Shown: in pieces, positions 11,963 to 22,669 of the stretch
How positions within the stretch are numbered: position 1 is the first letter of the stretch
Layout of the letters: every line of letters begins with the position of its first letter
DNA from: Klebsormidium nitens
Lineage: Eukaryota; Streptophyta; Klebsormidiophyceae; Klebsormidiales; Klebsormidiaceae
DNA length: 64,000 bases
Assembly (NCBI GenBank): GCA_000708835.1
Contig: DF236973.1
Span: 62,001 to 126,000 of the forward strand
Direction of reading: 5' to 3'
The notes under the pieces: generated by a model
Told to the model about the DNA's origin: nothing
Seen by the model: the letters and a program-made list of their open reading frames with translations, nothing else
Database searches by the model: none
Position numbers and translations under genes: made by a program

Positions 11963-14900
11963 ATGGGGAAGAATCAGCATTCAAAGGATCGGATGTATGT
12001 GACCGCAACGGAGTGGAAGACTGAAGGCGGGGGGAACAAAGATCGGGACCTGAGGACGCCGTTTAAACGGCTTCCATTCTATTGCTGCGCGTAAGCTTCT
12101 TAGAACAGCGATTGTGCAGTTGAAAAATGAATCTTTTTAAGGCTCTGGTTTGGTTGACGCATTCTGAGAAGCATGATGATCAGGACAATTGGTGGTATAG
12201 TCAGCTAGGGCGCGGGCGGTTGAAATCATTTGAAAGCCTAGGTATGTTTGAAGGGGTCCCCTTTCTGAAGGAAGGCCGCGACACGTACATCTCTGGAATT
12301 CATGATTATTGTGTGCCTCTAAGTCCACCGTTGCTGCTCTGTATGTCAAGGAGCCTGACTTATCCTCCAAAGTTTCGGCAAACTTTATAAAGGCCTGGAA
12401 GCAGCCATAGCTGGGCAACTAACACTCTCCCTTTTCGATTGCTGTGTGACACTATAATCACGTATGACCACCTTGATAATTGGTGAACGGAAAGGACATG
12501 TCTACAAGATGTCTGCGAGGAATCATACAGTTAATGGTGGTGAACCACCTGCACAGCTCCGATCACAAATTGCCACTCCGTCTGTCTGGGTGGTTCTTCT
12601 TTGTTTCTTCTTTGTTGGTTCAATCCCAAGGGAGATGATTGCAGTTGCTTCATGTGAAAAGTTCTCAGGAGCCATTGGGATGCAGAGTCCATCTTGATTC
12701 TACCACGTTGATCTTCAAAGCTTCACCACCTTCCCCACGTTCAAACGCATACACACCAGCAATTTCCCTCAAGCCCCCCTAGGCCCCCAGGGCATCGCAC
12801 GCCGCAACTTACAAGCTGTGCCTTGCTGTCTGATGCAGGCTTACATTTGTGCCATTCGAGGACCCAGTTTGCACTGCAGAGGGGCATGTCTTCGAAATCA
12901 TGTGAGTTCCATGGACAAGCCTCTTTCTTTTCGTTTTTGGGGAAAGGTCACAAGGGGATCTCCTAGAAATTGCCGATGATAGGTGTCAAGGTCAGCCGCC
13001 CATGCATCGCGATACCCAGTACTCAGAGGTGGAGACGGCGCAGCAATAGCCAGAACGGTTTTTCGTGTTGAACATTTTGTCTGGTGTCTGCTGAGTATGC
13101 TGCTCAAATTGCAGTGTTGGGACCCTTTTATCCCCTTGTGAGGTTGGCTATTGCTGGCAACTCCAACTCCGTCGTAGCCGTTTTGAGAGCGGAGGGTAGA
13201 TTAGAAGAATATCGGAGAGCTCAGCTGCTAGCAAGTCACATGAATGGATACTTCCAACTTTTGTCAAAAACGATTTATGCTTTTCAGTCCCCTCCCCCGA
13301 CCCTGGCAGTAACATCATCCAGTGACTATAGGAGTCTTATCTTAACCTCAAGTCTCAATCAGTTGTGAAGAGCTTACGAGAGGTACTTCCACCCCGAAGT
13401 CACATCATTCCTACAGTCCAACTCTTCTTGGCAGCTGAACAATACCACATGGAACATCCAAAATCCTGAAGCGTCAATCTGATCGTACGTGGCCCCTTCT
13501 GCAGCAACATCATTCCGTACCTCCAAAAGTTCCACCGCAACCCGGTGACGGGCAAGCCGCTGGAGGTGAAGGACTTGATCAAGCTGCAGTTTCACAAGAA
13601 CGGGGAGGGCGAGTACCAGTGCCCCGTGCTCGGCAAGGTCTTCACCGAGTTCACGCACATCGTCGCTGTCAAGCCCACCGGGCATGTCTACAGCTACGAG
13701 GTAAACGGCGCTGCTCTTAACTCCCCTTGTCCGTCTGGGTTTGTGTAATCTTCCTACTTTCAGCCGTTTTAGGTGAGAAAGAAGCTCCGGGCGCTGCATT
13801 GGTCTGATAGATCCCCATAAGGTGGTCGCTGCCGGCCCGGCGCCCCATTCCATCTCACTTGGTCGCCTTCTGATGTTGTTCGCGCGAGTAGTTTTGATTG
13901 GCGACGGGTGAGCGACTGGGAATCCCGATGATTTGAAACAATCAGGCTCATCAATCTCGTCGTGTGTCAGCTTTCAAGGGAAGGAGTGAGTCCAGTTCCG
14001 CTCTGGGACATCCTTTTTGGGTCGAAATATTCTGTGTTGAAGTTTTGACACCTTCTTTCTTGAGGCCGTTCGGAAGCTGAGCAGCAAGGCCGGGACTTGC
14101 CGGAATGTCATCGTTTCTGCTTAGAGCAGCATATACTTGAAGAGGGCGTCAGGGAACCGGTCCCCCCTGACATCAGCCGCATAGCGCGATTTTTGATGGC
14201 TCGGGCGATTCTACCCGTTTGAAGTCGAATTTCAAAATGGGTGTAGGCCCGACCTGCCCGGCGTACGGACAGATTGAAAAAAGTTGTTACGACCGAGTTT
14301 CGATTGCTTGATTTCGTAGTGCAATTTAAGCGCACTTCCCAGTTGTGCTAAAATGTTCCCTGTGCCCAAGTTTGTTCGAAATTCTACCGCTCGGGCCGGT
14401 GTTCGAAGTCTGACGCCTTCTTTAAGTTCGTATCGAAACCATTTTGGAAGCTGTCTTGGTGACTCTCTTTTGACGTAGAATTTACGCTCGAACTCTTATC
14501 TTACTCTTTCGCAGGCAGTCCGCGAGTTGAACATCAAGGCCAAGAACTGGAAGGACCTGCTGACGGACGAGCCATTCACGCGCGCTGACATCATCACGAT
14601 CCAGGACCCCAACAATGTTGCCGCCAGCAAGCTGCTGACGGAGTTTGACCACGTGAAGCAGAACCGGGCAGTGGTTGATGCGGATGCGCCGCCGGAAGAC
14701 CCAACGCAAGGGATCCGCATGAGCGAGGACCATAAGCGGGTGTTCCAATCGCTGGGCACAGATGAGGTGAGCCGTTGGACAGATGTGCAGTTATTTGCAT
14801 CACAAAGGTAGGAGCGCTGTTTAGTTTAAGTGAAAGTACGAAGCCTTCTGAAGTCGTTAAGTTGCCGGGAAAATAGACGACTGGTATCGTAGGATCAGCA

Positions 14901-17900
14901 CAATTCAGCACTTCGAGAGAAAGGAGACCATGACAGACTCTTCTGGGAAACGAAGTTCTTCACAACACGTACATTTACGGATTCGCTTAGATAATCTCAA
15001 TTTTCCGTTTTAAAGATTGATTTTGCGGCAATAGAGAAGCTTTTTTGAAATCTGTCTTTTCACTTCTGTCTCCCCATTTATTCCGCTATCACGACGACTG
15101 TTCTTGATTCCTTGTCTCTCTGCAAACTTTGTTTACGATGATATTTGTTCTTTCTCTGGTCAGGCTAAGAAGGCCATGGCTATGGGCGGAGGTGGGAGCA
15201 AAGCGCAGAGCGAGCGCGCGAAGGCGCTGGCAGCTTTAGAGGCCGCAAAGGCGCGGAAAGCTCTCGACAGCGACAAGAAGCCTGAGAAGCAAGCGCCGCT
15301 TAGTATCGTCGATGCTGCGTCCGCCAGCGTGGCCGGAAGGAGCGCTTCCGCTGCGAAGGCAGGGACAGCGGAACAGGTGCGAGCCCTATGTTGTGCGGTT
15401 TCACATTTGAAGCTTACCGCATGAAATAGTGTAGAAGTTGCGAGCGGAGGGCCTCGTAAGAACAAGAAGGTCGTCGCTTGTCAACTGGACACTGACGAAA
15501 GAAGCTTGACACGTTCTGCTTCCGCCGTATAAGGGTTGATTCACTCGATGGCTCTGAGAGAATTTAAGCTACATACTTTTGATCAAGAACTGCCAGACAC
15601 GTCCCGACCCCGCTTCGACGACATCTCAATGTTCATAAGCCTCACAACGGTCAGCACGGCTTAGAATTGACCATCTTTGATGGCTTGAGATCCTAAAATC
15701 CAAATGTAGAGTGTTTTTGCCATCTCAATCCATACGTGCCTGAGGTAGCTTTGTAACCACTCCAACGGCGATATCCCGAGCCAGATTGTCGCCGTTTCTA
15801 CACACCCTCTTCTTGCTCTGCCGACCCTTCTGAACAATCCCCTGACTCCGTTTTGCCCTGACTCCCTTCTCCCTTCGCTGATGACGTACCCGCCCGGAAA
15901 CCCAAAACAAACCCTGCCTGCTACTATCCAAAAGTACATCCAAAAGTTTAAACGGATTTTGAATTGTGTCATTTTTCGCAGACGGCGGCTCGAGTGGCTC
16001 TCCACGCGGCCGGCGCGCGCGTGCCGGTGCGCGCCAACGCCAAGACGGTGGTCAGCCGCTTCACGACGTCCAAAATGTCCGGCTCCTTCACATCCACGGC
16101 GCTCACGCCGTCGACCAAGCAGGAGTTCGCCATCGAGATTGTAAGTTTTGCGGTTTCGTTTGCGTCCTTAAGTTTTGCGGTTTCGTTTGCGTCCTTACAC
16201 TCCGTGATCGCTTCTATTCAATTTTGGTTCCAAAAAGGGTTGTATATGCCTGGCGTCGTCCCCGAAGCAGGAGGTCGCCATGTTATATGTTCGCTTTTCT
16301 TTCATCAAGTGGACTTTCTGTCCGACTGAACTCCAATTCTCACTTTGGTCAGAAACCTTGGGTTGAGAATCTGCTCAGCAACAAACGTGACTAGGTTACT
16401 GGTCTGCCGCTCATCTTCCGAAGCAGATCTTGTGGTTCATGGTGGAGGAGTGAAAAGGATTGGGAAAACCGCTACTGAATCCTGGTAATCAAGGTCAAGT
16501 CCTCAAGAGCTGCGTATTAGTCCATGCGCGCGCAGTCAGCTAAAAACCGTGCAGGTACCCTCTGTGAACAGTAAAATTTCACTTGCGTCTTTTTTGACGG
16601 CTCTCATCAGCGAGTTTTGGCCAGTCAGACGTAAGTGTGCAAAAAGACAAGCTTGCGCTTGCTTAATAAGTGCTTGTTTTCCACGACGTTTTGAGACAAT
16701 ATCAATAGCTAAAGCGCACTGCGGAAGCATTCTTTTCCTTTCTTTCGTCCGGGCAATTCACGAGATAGCCTCCTTCAATGAACCCTAGGTTTTCTGCCTC
16801 CGTTTTTCCAGGTGGAGCGCAACCCGAAGAAGAAGGGTTACGTGCGGATGCAGACGAATCTGGGCGACCTGAACATCGAGTTGCACTGCGACCTCGCGCC
16901 GCGGGCGTGCGAGAACTTTATCACGCACTGCGAAAGCGGCTACTACGATAACGTCATCTTCCATCGAAACATCAAAAACTTCATGATCCAGGTGGGCTTA
17001 TTCGCAGCTTTTTATACCAAGTCGTAAAATTTTGCTGCCCTCTCTATCAACTGACGTGTTCCAGTCGCATGCTCTTCCTCGCTTTCGCATGTTTCAGGGC
17101 CAGTCAGAAGACCAAGTCGCAGACACCCCTAGTAAGCAGATTGAGAGTGGCATTGCGAAAAGGACAGGCATATCTTTTTCAAGTCAGGAGAAACATCTGC
17201 CCGCTCACACTTTCTTTAGAAGCGGACCCCTTTTGTTGCCATTACTATGTCGGGCACGTGATTCTTTTCAGTTGGAAATCTGCTTGCTCGTTAACCCAGT
17301 CTTCTTGACGATGCCGGAAAATGCAGTCCAGAAGATTCGCTCGCAGAAGTTTTCAGTACCCCGTCGTTTCACCTGGGTTTGTTGAACCATCTTTCAAGCA
17401 TGCTGAGCAATTACCGGCAGCAGTTGCACACCCCATGTGGACGATTTCACGCGCAGGGGGGTGATCCAACGGGCAGCGGGAAAGGGGGGGAGAGCATATG
17501 GGGGAAGCCGTTCAAGGACGAGTTTACGTCACAACTTACGCACTCGGGGCGGGGCGTTTTGAGCATGGCGAATTCGGGGCCACATACGAACGGCTCGCAA
17601 TTCTTCATTCTGTACAAATCGGCGCAGCATCTGAATAACAAGCACACCGTCTTCGGCCAAGTGGTAAGTCCATCAAGGAATGTAGGGGTTTTAGAACAAA
17701 GACTTGACATGGTTCCTATTTTTCCAAGATGGTCCGGTTGGCGGGTGCGTGATTGGAGGTCGAGGTCATGAATGATCTTAAATGTGGCTCAGGGCTTGGT
17801 CCTTTTAATGACGCTCGCTTGCGTTATCGAGTGTTTTTCTGAAGTTGCATCAAGGTCAGAACGTAGATTGCGCTGTTTTGCGATCAAGGAGCAGGTAGAA

Positions 17901-19190
17901 TCTGAGCAAGAGCACAGGGGCATGGGTTGTAAACCGCTTGAAAAGGACTGAGTGTCTTGCTGTTGGGCCGTTCAAATATATTTTCTTTTGTCTGTATCGG
18001 TTTTCGTGTCGCAAGCGCCTTAGCGGCAATCTGTTCGCTCGCCTCGCCTTTTTATGTCTCGGCAAATGAGCACCAACTTTCATGGCGACCATCTGCATAC
18101 CGGACTTTGTTTGTGTCGTCTGCTTTGTGTCTCTCAGGCCAGATTAGAATAGAGTCCTTTAAGCTAATATTTGTTTACTCCTTGCTGCAAATGGTCCCAC
18201 ACATCTCACTGCATCGCTACAGACCAACTGTCGTAACAAGAACTCTTTGTTTCGTTACATGCAATTTCTTACAAAATCATCATGCAGATGGCAGATTCAT
18301 GCGGAGTCAGTTTCGCGTCTCTGAAAGCTTGAAAGAGTCGGATGAAGTCATGCGCTTCTTTGAACATGTCCAGGTGGGAGGAATGGAAACCCTCGCCGTA
18401 ATGGAGCGGATACCGGGAGACGAAGAAGACCGACCAAAGAAGGAAATCAAGATGTTGTCTTTCAAAATCTTCGTCAATCCGTACACGGAACCAGACGAAG
18501 AGGAGGTAAGCAGAGAAAGCATCCTGGTGTCCAAACTTGGTCGATCGGATCAATGTAGACTGAAGCAAGCTTTTCCAGTTTGCTGTGTCAGCCGAACCCT
18601 TCATAGACTGGCGAGGTTGCCTCATAAGCTTTGCGAGTACTGATGCAAATATTGCATCTAATATTTTGGGGCTTCTTCATAGGATTACAAGTCCGGATCA
18701 AAGGTCGGCTACCTGTCAAGAACCATTGTGATCTGATGGTAAATATCGTCTGTTCTGCCGGAAGTATGAGGTCCTTGATTCTGGTGACATCATTTGCTTT
18801 CGATCTTGCTTCGTATCAGATGATTTGTCAGCAGGAGTGAGTCCACATACATTCATCCAAAAAGTTGCGTCGCGCTTGGGACAGAGCCCATATGGTCTGA
18901 ACGAGCATCCTTCTTATCGGCAGGAGGCGGAACGGAAAAAGGCGGAAGAAAAGGCGGAGAAGGAGGCGAGACGAGACGAAGAAGAAACCGTGGGGCAATG
19001 GTTCAGCAATCCAACCGGAAACAGTGACCTAAAGCCGCTTAGGGCAGGTGTAGGCAAGTATATGAAATTACCGCCAGCTAGTTCAAGATTAGCAGTGAGC
19101 TCCAATGGTGGTCTAGAAGATGGCCCCCCTGCCAAGCAACGAAAAGTGGAGAAAAGCGGTGGCGGATTTGGCGACTTCTCGTCTTGGTAG
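11963..19190 (+). CDS. CYP65: U-box/cyclophilin peptidyl-prolyl isomerase, CYP65/PUB49 (PPIL2 orthologue)
   Basis: Ten exons (11963-12090, 12839-12901, 13505-13700, 14515-14766, 15164-15376, 15982-16140, 16812-16991, 17457-17663, 18374-18505, 18924-19190) sum to 598 codons plus stop, close to the plant protein I recall (about 595). The N-terminus [14 protein letters not shown] is typical of the family. The divergent U-box covers about residues 35-115 ([32 protein letters not shown]). The cyclophilin domain covers about 345-500, with the catalytic stretch [17 protein letters not shown] and [14 protein letters not shown]. The acidic-basic tail ends in GFGDFSSW, as in plants. In animals and plants this nuclear protein couples ubiquitin ligase and prolyl isomerase domains and associates with spliceosomes. 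The canonical cyclophilin Trp is replaced ([10 protein letters not shown]), which is normal for this family. Confidence 0.95.
16142..16195. repeat. 27-bp direct repeat at a splice donor
   Basis: Two head-to-tail copies of a 27-bp unit beginning TAAGTTTTGCGGTTTCG start at the second base of the intron after CYP65 exon 6. The second copy carries the same post-donor bases but lacks the leading G of GT. Confidence 0.85.
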
Positions 19191-19614
19191 CGATCTTTGT
19201 GACGCTCTGAACCAATCATTTGTATATATGTAGAGAGGCTCTTGGTGTCGCGTCGGCATTAGCCATTTGAAAGGTATGGCCTTCGTGCTGGCCAATATTG
19301 ACAGCTAGGAATGCAAATCCATACATGGTCACATCTGGGCGTTCAATGAGCCTAATATCACCTGCACCTCTTGGCTGTCTGCAAGGCCTTCAATAATACA
19401 AGCAACCAAATGCGGCAGCTTTCAGACTCGATGAGGGCCTGATATCATCTGCCGACGCACCCACGATGATGCGGTCCGCGGAAGACGATGGGACGGCAGT
19501 GTACGTACTCTCTACCAATAACAAAAAGAAAAACAATGTCCTGATTCGATATACAGATTGTTATTCGGCTGCCAAATCAGGCTAGCCGCTGAGCGCTTTT
19601 AGGCATGTCATGCA
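19191..19614. other. Convergent 3' region
   Basis: This lies between the CYP65 stop and the stop of the minus-strand ORF at 19615. It probably holds the CYP65 3' UTR. No coding feature was seen. Confidence 0.4.
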
Positions 19615-19989
19615 CTACCCAGGAACCACGATCGGTCGCCGCCCGTTCCTGACCGCGTCGAGGGTGTCGACGCCCTCGCGCTCCCAGGGGCCGCGCGAGC
19701 CCCAAAGGAACACCGGGTTCGACCGCCGAAGCAGCGGAAACTCGGCCAGGATCTCGCCGGCCTTCCGCGCGACGCCCTCCGCGTTGGCGCGCTTGTCCAT
19801 CACTATGACGATCGACGGCCGCCGTATCGTGTGGGCGTACGCGCACATCGCGGTGATACCGACCGTCTTGTCCGTCTGCTCCGGCGCGTGCGCGACGTAC
19901 AGGCCGGGCCTGACGACAGCCAGAGGCAGGCCCGCGTCCTGCACAGGGATCAGGATCCCCTGCCATTCAATGATTGTGACTGCGGTCAC
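19615..19989 (-). CDS. Hypothetical single-exon protein, 124 residues
   Basis: An uninterrupted GC-rich frame runs from ATG at 19989 to TAG at 19615. Its residue composition looks natural, with alternating hydrophobic segments such as VTIIEWQGILIPVQD, LYVAHAP and SIVIVMDKRANAEGVARKA, unlike the Arg/Pro/Ser-rich frames on the other strand. I recognise no family, signal peptide or catalytic motif. It could be an intact small gene, the remnant of a transferred prokaryotic gene, or a chance frame in a GC-rich island. The neighbouring DNA to about 20170 is also unusually GC-rich. There are no plausible splice partners on either side. Confidence 0.4.
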   Translation of the reverse strand: MTAVTIIEWQGILIPVQDAGLPLAVVRPGLYVAHAPEQTDKTVGITAMCAYAHTIRRPSIVIVMDKRANAEGVARKAGEILAEFPLLRRSNPVFLWGSRGPWEREGVDTLDAVRNGRRPIVVPG

Positions 19990-21805
19990 TCAGCAGTACA
20001 CTTGTGCCATGTGGGACTGCAGCCGGGATTTACGGAGCAGTCGAGTGACGACAACTGACGACAGTGACGAGTGGGCGGACCGGCCGGGACTGATTGTACG
20101 GCCGCCGCGCACTTATTGCATGACCGTACGGCTCAGCTGTGGCTGCTGGCAGGCAGAGGCGGCAGCAGCGAGGCTGACTACTAACTAGAACAAAGCTTAC
20201 CTTGAACCAAACCCTAACCTTAAAACCCCTAATTACGTACCACATATCGTACAAACTCTTTTCCGTACTGCTGATTCCGTTCCGCTTCACTCTTCGGAAT
20301 CCCCACCAGGACGGAACGAAACACCCCTGGAAAGCAAAGAACCGGAATACATCCCAAGCTGAGCGTCTTCTTCGTTTCAATGCAGAGCTACAGGTTACTA
20401 CGAAGAATCTCACTCAGGTCGAAGGAGTGACCACAAGGAACTCAGCCAGTAAGAACAAAGGGGCTTCAGGCGGAAAACCAAACCGCACCGAAAATGACCC
20501 AGAGAATTCCAAGCTCCCCGTAGGTATACCTCAACTAAGTCAAAGTTCTGGATCATTCCGCTCTAGAGAATGTCCTTGTATCCTTTTCCTATGCTGACGG
20601 AATGCTTCGCTGACTCGGACTGTCTCAATCCGACCGTTGGAAACCGCTTAAACCCTGGCCAGCCGTCGGCGAGCCAGCACGAAACCTGGTGGTTCGCACT
20701 TATGAACTGGAATCGCGCGAGTCGCAACAGGGGCTGCGCACTGAAATATTTAACCAGTCGACCGCGCGTCAGACTCAATGTGCGACTATCCGTTGTTTAC
20801 TCGCGCCGAAAACGGAAGAAGGCCATGTCGCATCGCGAGCGACGAGCGGTCGCTTTCAGGCGCGAGACAACTCCGCTCGTCAATGACTTGCAAAGAGCTA
20901 AGAGTTTGTTCAGAAAGACGTGAGAAGAGTAGGAGAAAGGTTGAAGAAGAGGAAGACCGCAGCGACAAGTGGGATGCTTCCACTTTTGTCATCAATCCAA
21001 GGGTTTAACATTTCTGTGCTCTCTACCTCACATCTCGACTACGCCCAAGCTTCAAGAACACCAGCCAAGACTGACAACAGCTCCTCTCCCTTCCCCTGTA
21101 CAGGTATGAACGGTTCCAACATCGTTTGGATCAACTATGAGGCAATGAAAGCCGCAGGGAATGCATGATTGCATGACGAAAGCTGAAGTGGGTTAAATGT
21201 TTGCTGCACGTTTGTTATTTCTGATTGTCCAGCAAGAGGTGTACACCTTTGCATCTGATCATTCATCCCCAGGCCCGGTACTTGGTCCCCAGGCAGATTA
21301 TATAGGTTAGTCAGTCAGTTTACTTGCATAGCTCCAACGGCAGCAGTTGCGGGTTCAATCCCAAGAACTGAGCAACAATAGAGCAGACCAGAACTGACTG
21401 GGATTGTGAATTAGCATCTTGGACAATCTATATTGCATGTGCAAGAGCGATAATTAAGTTGGAACTCCATATACAGACCTTTCAGAATCGGAAGGGTTTC
21501 GGTTGAATTCTATCAAGCCTTCTCTCTGGATCACTGATCCAACATAAGATATATCTGCTCTCAACATGCCTATGATTTAACGTTATCGTTGCTAGGGGAT
21601 CAGGATGCGGAGAGGGTTCTCTCGTGCCTATGAAACGAGAGACAAAACTGATCTTGCATTATGGCTTGGATGCATTTTCAGTCTTGTCGATTTTGTCAAT
21701 TTATACTCTGAGCACCCGCGAGGGGCCGCGACTTGGGCTGACCTGCCTCGCTCCGTGCATGTGCTTCAGCAGTCGTAAATGCTCTGCTGCAGTGGGAATC
21801 TGACA

Positions 21806-21909
21806 TAATCGATTGTATGTTGAGTTAGGTTGACGTTTGAGTTTCAACCAGTTCCCCGGGCACTACATAAATCAAGAGTCAACATAGCCGTAACTCAACA
21901 TCGAATCGA
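21806..21909. repeat. Imperfect inverted repeat, arms about 24 bp
   Basis: The left arm near 21806-21830 (TATGTTGAGTTAGG core) is the reverse complement, with a few mismatches, of the right arm near 21885-21909 (CGTAACTCAACAT core). The spacer is about 55 bp. It may be a small foldback element. Confidence 0.5.
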
Positions 21910-22369
21910 TACTACTGGCACCCACGGCTGCATGATTGCAGCCTTGACTTCCAGCATTAACACCGACAACTCCCGCTTTCGCTGCAACCTTCTGATTTGA
22001 GGCTTTGGAAGCACTCAGTGACACGTACTCAGGCCTGTGACACGGGTCTGAGGGTCTGTTACAAGACATTGACTAGAAGTTAGCCGACGCAAGCGACCAA
22101 TCAAAGTTTCAGGCTCAGAGCGCTGATTTTCAGCCAGTGTTGAAAGTCTGCAACTCCGGCGACTTGCACCTATTGGGGCGACCGATGTGACGTCAGCTTT
22201 CTGACCATCTAAATCCTGCTCAAGTCCAGCTACGACTTCCTGCTTGCCGGGCGCATATGACTTTAGTGTATGCCCAACAAGGGCCGACAGGGATGCAGCA
22301 GTAGTAAGTGCGTTCATGCGGTTTTCAAAGTTGGTACCTTCTGCCGGCCGGACAAGCAATCTCTGTGGG

Positions 22370-22377
22370 TATAAAAG
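22370..22377 (+). promoter_or_regulatory. TATA box of the secreted-protein gene
   Basis: TATAAAAG lies 300 bp upstream of the ATG at 22670 in a pyrimidine- and C-rich leader. If used, it implies a 5' UTR of about 270 bp. Confidence 0.6.
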
Positions 22378-22669
22378 CGAAGCCACACCTCGCACTTTCT
22401 TCAAAACAACTCCGGCGCTAGAGTTAGCAGTTCGCCTCAAAGCGCCCCCACTGCAAACCTCAAGGCAAGCACGCGCAAGAACCACTCGCCCTAAGCGCTC
22501 CAATACCAATTCCCTACTCACCCCTTTCCTCCCACTCCTCCTTCAAGCGGCTTTCAGGTCCCTTCTTCCACTGACGCCCCAATCACTGCCAGTTTGCTCA
22601 GACCCTACAAACAGTGCGAAGCAACCAAGCCAACGCAGGCCTTTCACTCTGACCACTTTTGCGGCGACC

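Larger units (their letters stand above)
19990..22669. other. 2.7-kb intergenic region
   Basis: Several overlapping frames on both strands show no conserved motif, so I call no gene. It contains a short CCCTAA-like stretch near 20210-20235, a 25-bp imperfect inverted repeat at 21806-21909 and, at the right end, the TATA box and 5' UTR of the gene starting at 22670. Confidence 0.45.

Noticed and set aside
20206-20240. CCCTAA-like interstitial telomere stretch
   Set aside because: Only one or two degenerate units, too short to claim telomeric origin.
20202-20597. 131-codon plus-strand frame
   Set aside because: Low-quality composition, no motif, no conserved start context; in a region with overlapping frames on both strands.
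21310-21370. tRNA-like boxes (TAGCTCCAACGG and GGGTTCAATCCC)
   Set aside because: Only about 13 nt separate the A-box-like and B-box-like motifs, and no cloverleaf or acceptor stem can be formed.
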